NCBI GenBank assembly: GCA_014874185.1
Contig: JACWAF010000005.1
Span: forward strand, 29,082-93,081
Reading direction: 5' to 3'
Source of the DNA: Nitrospirota bacterium
GTDB lineage: Bacteria; Nitrospirota; Thermodesulfovibrionia; Thermodesulfovibrionales; JdFR-88
DNA length: 64,000 nt
The position numbers and the translations under genes are program-made. The notes beneath the pieces are model-generated. The model worked only from the letters and a program-made list of their open reading frames with translations. It was not told the DNA's origin and ran no database searches. Shown here in pieces: positions 61,097 to 64,000 of the stretch (positions are counted from its first letter, which is position 1; each line of letters opens with the position of its first letter).

Positions 61097-62130
61097 GGAT
61101 AAAAAAGAAAGAGGCCCTTGAACTCTTTAACGAGGATGTTCTCAGCCTGGGCCGCATGGCAGACGGCATCAGAAAAGAACTCCATCCTGAGCCACGCCCA
61201 GGCGTGGTCACATTCGTTGTGGACAGGAACATCAATTACACCAATGTCTGCGTGAACGGATGCCGCTTCTGCGCCTTTTACAGGACGCCCGGCCACCCGG
61301 AAGGATACGTTTTATCAAAAGAGGAACTTGGCAGAAAGATCGAAGAAACCATCGCCCAGGGCGGCACGCAGATACTCCTTCAGGGCGGACTGAACCCGGA
61401 TCTTGATTTCGATTTCTACACCGGCATGCTCAGGTGGATTAAAAATACATTTCCATCCATCAATGTCCACGGCTTCTCCCCGCCGGAGGTCTGCTATTTC
61501 GCTGAGCGCGCGGACCTGACCATCAGGGAGACCCTCTACGAGCTTAAAGCCGCCGGGCTGGACTCGATCCCCGGGGGAGGGGCGGAAATTCTCTCTGACA
61601 GGGTGCGCGAGGCCATAAGCCCGAAGAAGATAAAATCGTCCGACTGGCTGAAAGTCATGCGCGAGGCGCACCGCCTTGGCATGAGGACAACGGCCACGAT
61701 GATGTTCGGCTCTCTGGATGATTCAAAAGACATAATCGAGCATCTTGACGTGATAAGAAATTTGCAGGACACAACCGGCGGGTTCACCGCCTTCATACCA
61801 TGGAGCTTTCAGCCGGGCAATACCGCGCTTAGCCATCTGAAACCCGCGACCGCGATCGATTACTTACGGGTACTATCCATCTCCCGCATATATCTGGACA
61901 ACATACAAAACATACAGGCCTCGTGGGTCACCCAGGGACTCAAGATGGCACAGGTGGCGCTCCGGTTCGGGGCCAACGACTTCGGCTCTACGATGATAGA
62001 GGAGAACGTGGTCGCCTCGGCGGGGGTTAGCTACACGGTATCAAAAGAGGACATAATCAAGGCGATAAAAGGCGCGGGCTTCTCCCCCGCGCAGAGAGAC
62101 ACCACTTACAATATCCTTAAATTCTTTTAA
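61093..62130 (+). CDS. mqnC: MqnC, dehypoxanthine futalosine cyclase (radical SAM)
   Basis: 345 residues. Cluster CVNGCRFCAFYR, ILLQGGLNPDLDFDFY, GLDSIPGGGAEILSDRVRE, MMFGSLDDSKDIIEHL and IPWSFQPGNT. It closes the second ring of the menaquinone precursor. A distant paralogue of MqnE with the same order of motifs. Followed by dispersed repeat copy B. Confidence 0.95.
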   Translation: MRIKKKEALELFNEDVLSLGRMADGIRKELHPEPRPGVVTFVVDRNINYTNVCVNGCRFCAFYRTPGHPEGYVLSKEELGRKIEETIAQGGTQILLQGGLNPDLDFDFYTGMLRWIKNTFPSINVHGFSPPEVCYFAERADLTIRETLYELKAAGLDSIPGGGAEILSDRVREAISPKKIKSSDWLKVMREAHRLGMRTTATMMFGSLDDSKDIIEHLDVIRNLQDTTGGFTAFIPWSFQPGNTALSHLKPATAIDYLRVLSISRIYLDNIQNIQASWVTQGLKMAQVALRFGANDFGSTMIEENVVASAGVSYTVSKEDIIKAIKGAGFSPAQRDTTYNILKFF

Positions 62131-62155
62131 TGAAAAGATGGGAAATAGAAATTAT

Positions 62156-62235
62156 AAAAAATCCCTCCTTCCCTCCCTTTTCCAAAGGGAGGGAATTACC
62201 CCTCTTTGGCAAAGAGGGGCGAGGGGAGATTTTCC
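62156..62235. repeat. Dispersed palindromic element, copy B
   Basis: Starts AAAAAATCCCTCC, ends GGGGAGATTTTCC. The right 45 bases differ from copy A (38036-38127) at only a few positions. It lies between mqnC and the thioredoxin-reductase-like gene and extends the latter's frame upstream without coding meaning. Confidence 0.6.
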
Positions 62236-62262
62236 GAATCACGAGACCTTAAGGAGCCCATA

Positions 62263-63204
62263 ATGGAAAGCGAACTCTATGACGTTCTGATAATCGGAGG
62301 CGGCCCTGCCGGGCTTACGGCCGCCCAGTACGCGGCGAGGGGAAACCTCAAAGTGCTGGTCCTGGACAAGTCCCCTTCGGCGGGCGCCCTGGCTTACGCG
62401 CATAAAATAGAGAACTATCCGGGCCTTGAAAAGGCCGTCTCAGGGAAAGAGCTTCTGGACATTTTCCGCGAGCAGGCCATCGGCTTCGGCGCGGAATACA
62501 AAGAGGCCCAGGTGATTGGGGTGAACATTGCGGGCAACGTAAAGGAAGTCTTCACGATGGAGCGCACATACAGCGGCAAGACGGTCATAATCGCCACGGG
62601 CTCCATGGGGCGAAAACCATCCATAAAGGGCGAGGCCGATTTCCTTGGCCGGGGCGTAAGCTATTGCGCCATCTGCGATGCCGCGTTTTTCAGGGACAAG
62701 AGGGTCTGCGTCATAGGGAGTTCCGAAGAGGCCATAAAAGAGACCGGCACGCTGGCCAGGACGTCATCCGAGGTCTTCCTGATAAGCCCCGCAAAACAGG
62801 TTGCGGACCCCGAAAATCCCGTCCTGAACATGGCGAACGTAAAAGTCCTCCTGGGCACATCGGTGACCTCAATAGAGGGCACTGACGTGGTGGAGAAGAT
62901 AAAGCTCACATCCGATAACAAAGAGAGCGAAATAGAGCTTGCGGGCGTATTCGTCTACATGCACGGAAGCCGCCCCATAGTGGATTTCCTGGGCGGGGTA
63001 GTGAACACATCAGAGGCCGATTGCGTGGTCATAAACCGCATGATGGAGACCTCCATCCCCGGCGTCTTCGCCTCGGGCGATGTCACATGCACCGAGACAA
63101 GGCAGGTGGTGATTGCCGCCTCAAACGGCTGCATCGCCGCCCTCTCGGCGGAAAAATTCATCCACCACAGGGCCAGAAGGAAGTACGATTGGGGGAAGCA
63201 GTAG
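62263..63204 (+). CDS. Thioredoxin-reductase-like FAD/NAD(P) oxidoreductase
   Basis: 313 residues from ATG 62263, six bases after AAGGAG. FAD motif IIGGGPAGLTAAQYAAR, redox-active CAIC in GVSYCAICDAAFF, second nucleotide site VIGSSEEAIKE (an altered GxGxxA, with Ser-Ser for the usual Gly pattern), and FASGDVTCTETRQVVIAA. The altered NADPH site and the absence of the HRRxxFR motif mean that NADPH use is doubtful. It could be an NADH- or ferredoxin-linked thioredoxin reductase. No thioredoxin gene is adjacent. Confidence 0.85.
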   Translation: MESELYDVLIIGGGPAGLTAAQYAARGNLKVLVLDKSPSAGALAYAHKIENYPGLEKAVSGKELLDIFREQAIGFGAEYKEAQVIGVNIAGNVKEVFTMERTYSGKTVIIATGSMGRKPSIKGEADFLGRGVSYCAICDAAFFRDKRVCVIGSSEEAIKETGTLARTSSEVFLISPAKQVADPENPVLNMANVKVLLGTSVTSIEGTDVVEKIKLTSDNKESEIELAGVFVYMHGSRPIVDFLGGVVNTSEADCVVINRMMETSIPGVFASGDVTCTETRQVVIAASNGCIAALSAEKFIHHRARRKYDWGKQ

Positions 63205-63390
63205 CAAAGGGGCTTGGCCCCTCTGCCCCCGGAATTTGAGTCACCCGTAGGCGGGTGACTCCCACAAAACCCCCTTGCCCCCATGTCCCAGAGGTAGGTT
63301 AAGTCCCCCTTTGGCAAAGGGGGATTTAGGGGGATTTTTTAAAAAGTAGGGGCGCGCCTTGGTGCGCCCGTCTTTAATCCGTTCGCTTTT
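63205..63390. other. Repeat-rich intergenic stretch
   Basis: Contains a perfect 10-bp hairpin GAGTCACCCG/CGGGTGACTC (63238-63261) that may end the upstream transcript. Next come a CCCCCTTTGGCAAAGGGGG palindrome (63305-63323) of the dispersed-element type and a GGGGCGCGCC/TGCGCCCG hairpin (about 63349-63372). No gene seen. Confidence 0.5.
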
Positions 63391-63557
63391 TTATCCGTCA
63401 TGCCGGACTTGATAGAGAGTGTCTTTTATTTCTGAATGCCTTGGGACGGGCGCTTTTTTCCTGTCTTTGGATTTAAATAAATATCGTGATTGGCACCATG
63501 GCGTTTGAGGTAGCAACCGGATTTGACAAGTTCTTTAATGAACTCATTGCGCTTCAA
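63391..63557 (-). pseudogene. hicA: HicA-like mRNA interferase toxin, frame broken at a run of six A
   Basis: TTG at 63557 overlaps the antitoxin stop. Reads KRNEFIKELVKSGCYLKRHGANHD, the HicA double-stranded-RNA-binding fold with the active His, then NPKTGKK. After that the normal frame ends early (TAA at 63428-63426). In the -1 frame it continues APVPRHSEIKDTLYQV, the conserved HicA end, to a TAA at 63393-63391. The break is at A-AAA-AAG (complement of 63453-63459), either a lost A, a sequencing error, or a -1 slippage site. About 55 residues when joined. Confidence 0.65.
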
Positions 63558-63762
63558 ACCTCAACACCGATTTCTTTACGCGCGATCTTTTTTATGGGAA
63601 GAGAGACTTCCTCCTCTTCCATCATCAATTTATAAGCTTCTTTGATATTTTTTTCGAGTTCTTCAAGGGTTTCACCCTGACTGAAAACCCGGGGATTTCT
63701 TTCAACCTGCCCACATACCAACCTTCATCGGTCCAGTATTCAAGCGTAAACGTTCTGAGCAT
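63554..63762 (-). pseudogene. hicB: HicB-like antitoxin, frame broken by one base
   Basis: ATG at 63762 after GGAGGTGGTCTGG. Reads MLRTFTLEYWTDEGWYVGRL, then KEIPG. Then one base is missing at the GGG complementary to 63688-63690. In the shifted frame VFSQGETLEELEKNIKEAYK follows, the HicB core, to TGA at 63554. About 69 residues when joined. Toxin and antitoxin each have one single-base deletion in a homopolymer. This means decay or indel errors in the sequence. Confidence 0.65.
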
Positions 63763-63813
63763 CCAGACCACCTCCTTTACTATTCATTTTTGGCTCTTCA
63801 GACTTTTCTGTGG

Positions 63814-63851
63814 AATTCCCTCTTTGGAAAAGAGGGGAAGGGGAGATTTTT
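63814..63851. repeat. Dispersed palindromic element, short copy C
   Basis: ATTCCCTCTTTGGAAAAGAGGGGAAGGGGAGATTTTT, equivalent to the right part of copies A and B. It interrupts the DUF559-like fragment on its right. Another partial copy begins at about 63975 and runs off the window. Confidence 0.5.
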
Positions 63852-63856
63852 CGAAC

Positions 63857-63965
63857 CATGAAATAATTCCAAATTTTCTCTTTAAACCTTGACCATGGAT
63901 ACTTTTCGGCATCCGCCATGTTTTTTCTAAGCCCCCGCAAGAATGCCAATCTTTTTAGTGGAGCA
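63857..63965 (-). pseudogene. DUF559 (VSR-like endonuclease) N-terminal fragment
   Basis: On the minus strand about 37 residues read APLKRLAFLRGLRKN, then MADAEKYPWSRFKEK, which resembles the start of DUF559 proteins (LRKNxTDAExxLWxxLR). No start codon is well placed, repeats flank it on both sides, and the catalytic part is absent. A remnant; low certainty because the match is short. Confidence 0.35.
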
Positions 63966-64000
63966 TTTATTTTTAAAATCCCCCAACCCCCCTTTTCCAA

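Noticed and set aside
63688..63694. Programmed frameshift in hicB at CCCCGGG
   Set aside because: A -1 shift would need CGG to pair where GGG was decoded, so this is not a slippery site; a one-base loss is more likely.

Overview
The window looks like a chromosome segment of a Gram-negative, probably anaerobic or microaerophilic bacterium of the broad deltaproteobacterial/Nitrospirota type. This rests on moderately high GC with heavy use of AGG (Arg) and ATA (Ile), futalosine-route menaquinone genes (UbiA-type prenyltransferase, MqnE, MqnC), an O-antigen/capsule locus with a Wzm/Wzt exporter, sigma-54 regulators and dispersed palindromic repeats. I cannot fix the genus. TGA is an ordinary stop in most genes, but two TGA codons look like selenocysteine codons.

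Layout. 1-2.4 kb: uvrA (5' part, minus strand), a small secreted DUF1573 protein with an in-frame TGA at the position of a conserved Cys, a UbiA-type prenyltransferase and a HAMP protein. 2.7-13.2 kb: signalling block with a PocR-GAF-GAF-GGDEF cyclase, an NtrC-type regulator, a membrane PAS-GAF-GGDEF-EAL protein, galE, glmS and a soluble PAS histidine kinase. 13.4-50.4 kb: a very large, tightly packed surface-polysaccharide locus. It opens with a sigma-54 promoter and a NusG/RfaH-like antiterminator. Next come a UDP-sugar dehydrogenase, a tiny membrane protein, an aminotransferase, a PglC-like initiating transferase, a FlaA1-type dehydratase carrying an inserted MshEN (c-di-GMP receptor) domain, and a second NtrC-type regulator. 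A second sigma-54 promoter then starts a branched-sugar set (rfbF, LhgO-like oxidase, SDR, C-methyltransferase, RfbC-like epimerase, DUF4910), followed by Wzm/Wzt, many glycosyltransferases, acyl and deacetylase enzymes, a ligase/polymerase-like membrane protein and a Crp/Fnr regulator with a strong terminator.

50.5-63.2 kb: mostly housekeeping genes: DUF3108, hisA-hisF-tilS, gltX-gpsA-larB, a radical SAM/SPASM maturase with a tiny overlapping candidate precursor peptide, a beta-hydroxyacid dehydrogenase, mqnE-mqnC and a thioredoxin-reductase-like enzyme. 63.2-64 kb: repeats and decayed accessory genes (frameshifted HicA/HicB, a DUF559 fragment).

How it fits together (inference). Two NtrC-type activators and the PAS kinase would drive two sigma-54 promoters. 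Upstream of each promoter lie similar dyad pairs that could be enhancer sites. Each transcript carries the same 25-nt element, containing a sequence resembling ops, next to the RfaH-like gene, which suggests processive antitermination across the long operon. c-di-GMP made or degraded by the flanking GGDEF/EAL proteins could act directly on sugar synthesis through the MshEN domain. The strongest oddities are the two putative selenocysteine genes, whose downstream hairpins share a UUGCC/GGCAA stem, the MshEN insertion, and two neighbouring secreted proteins whose Fn3-like domain is split by a hydrophobic hairpin that also reads as a sorting tail joined to a lipoprotein signal.
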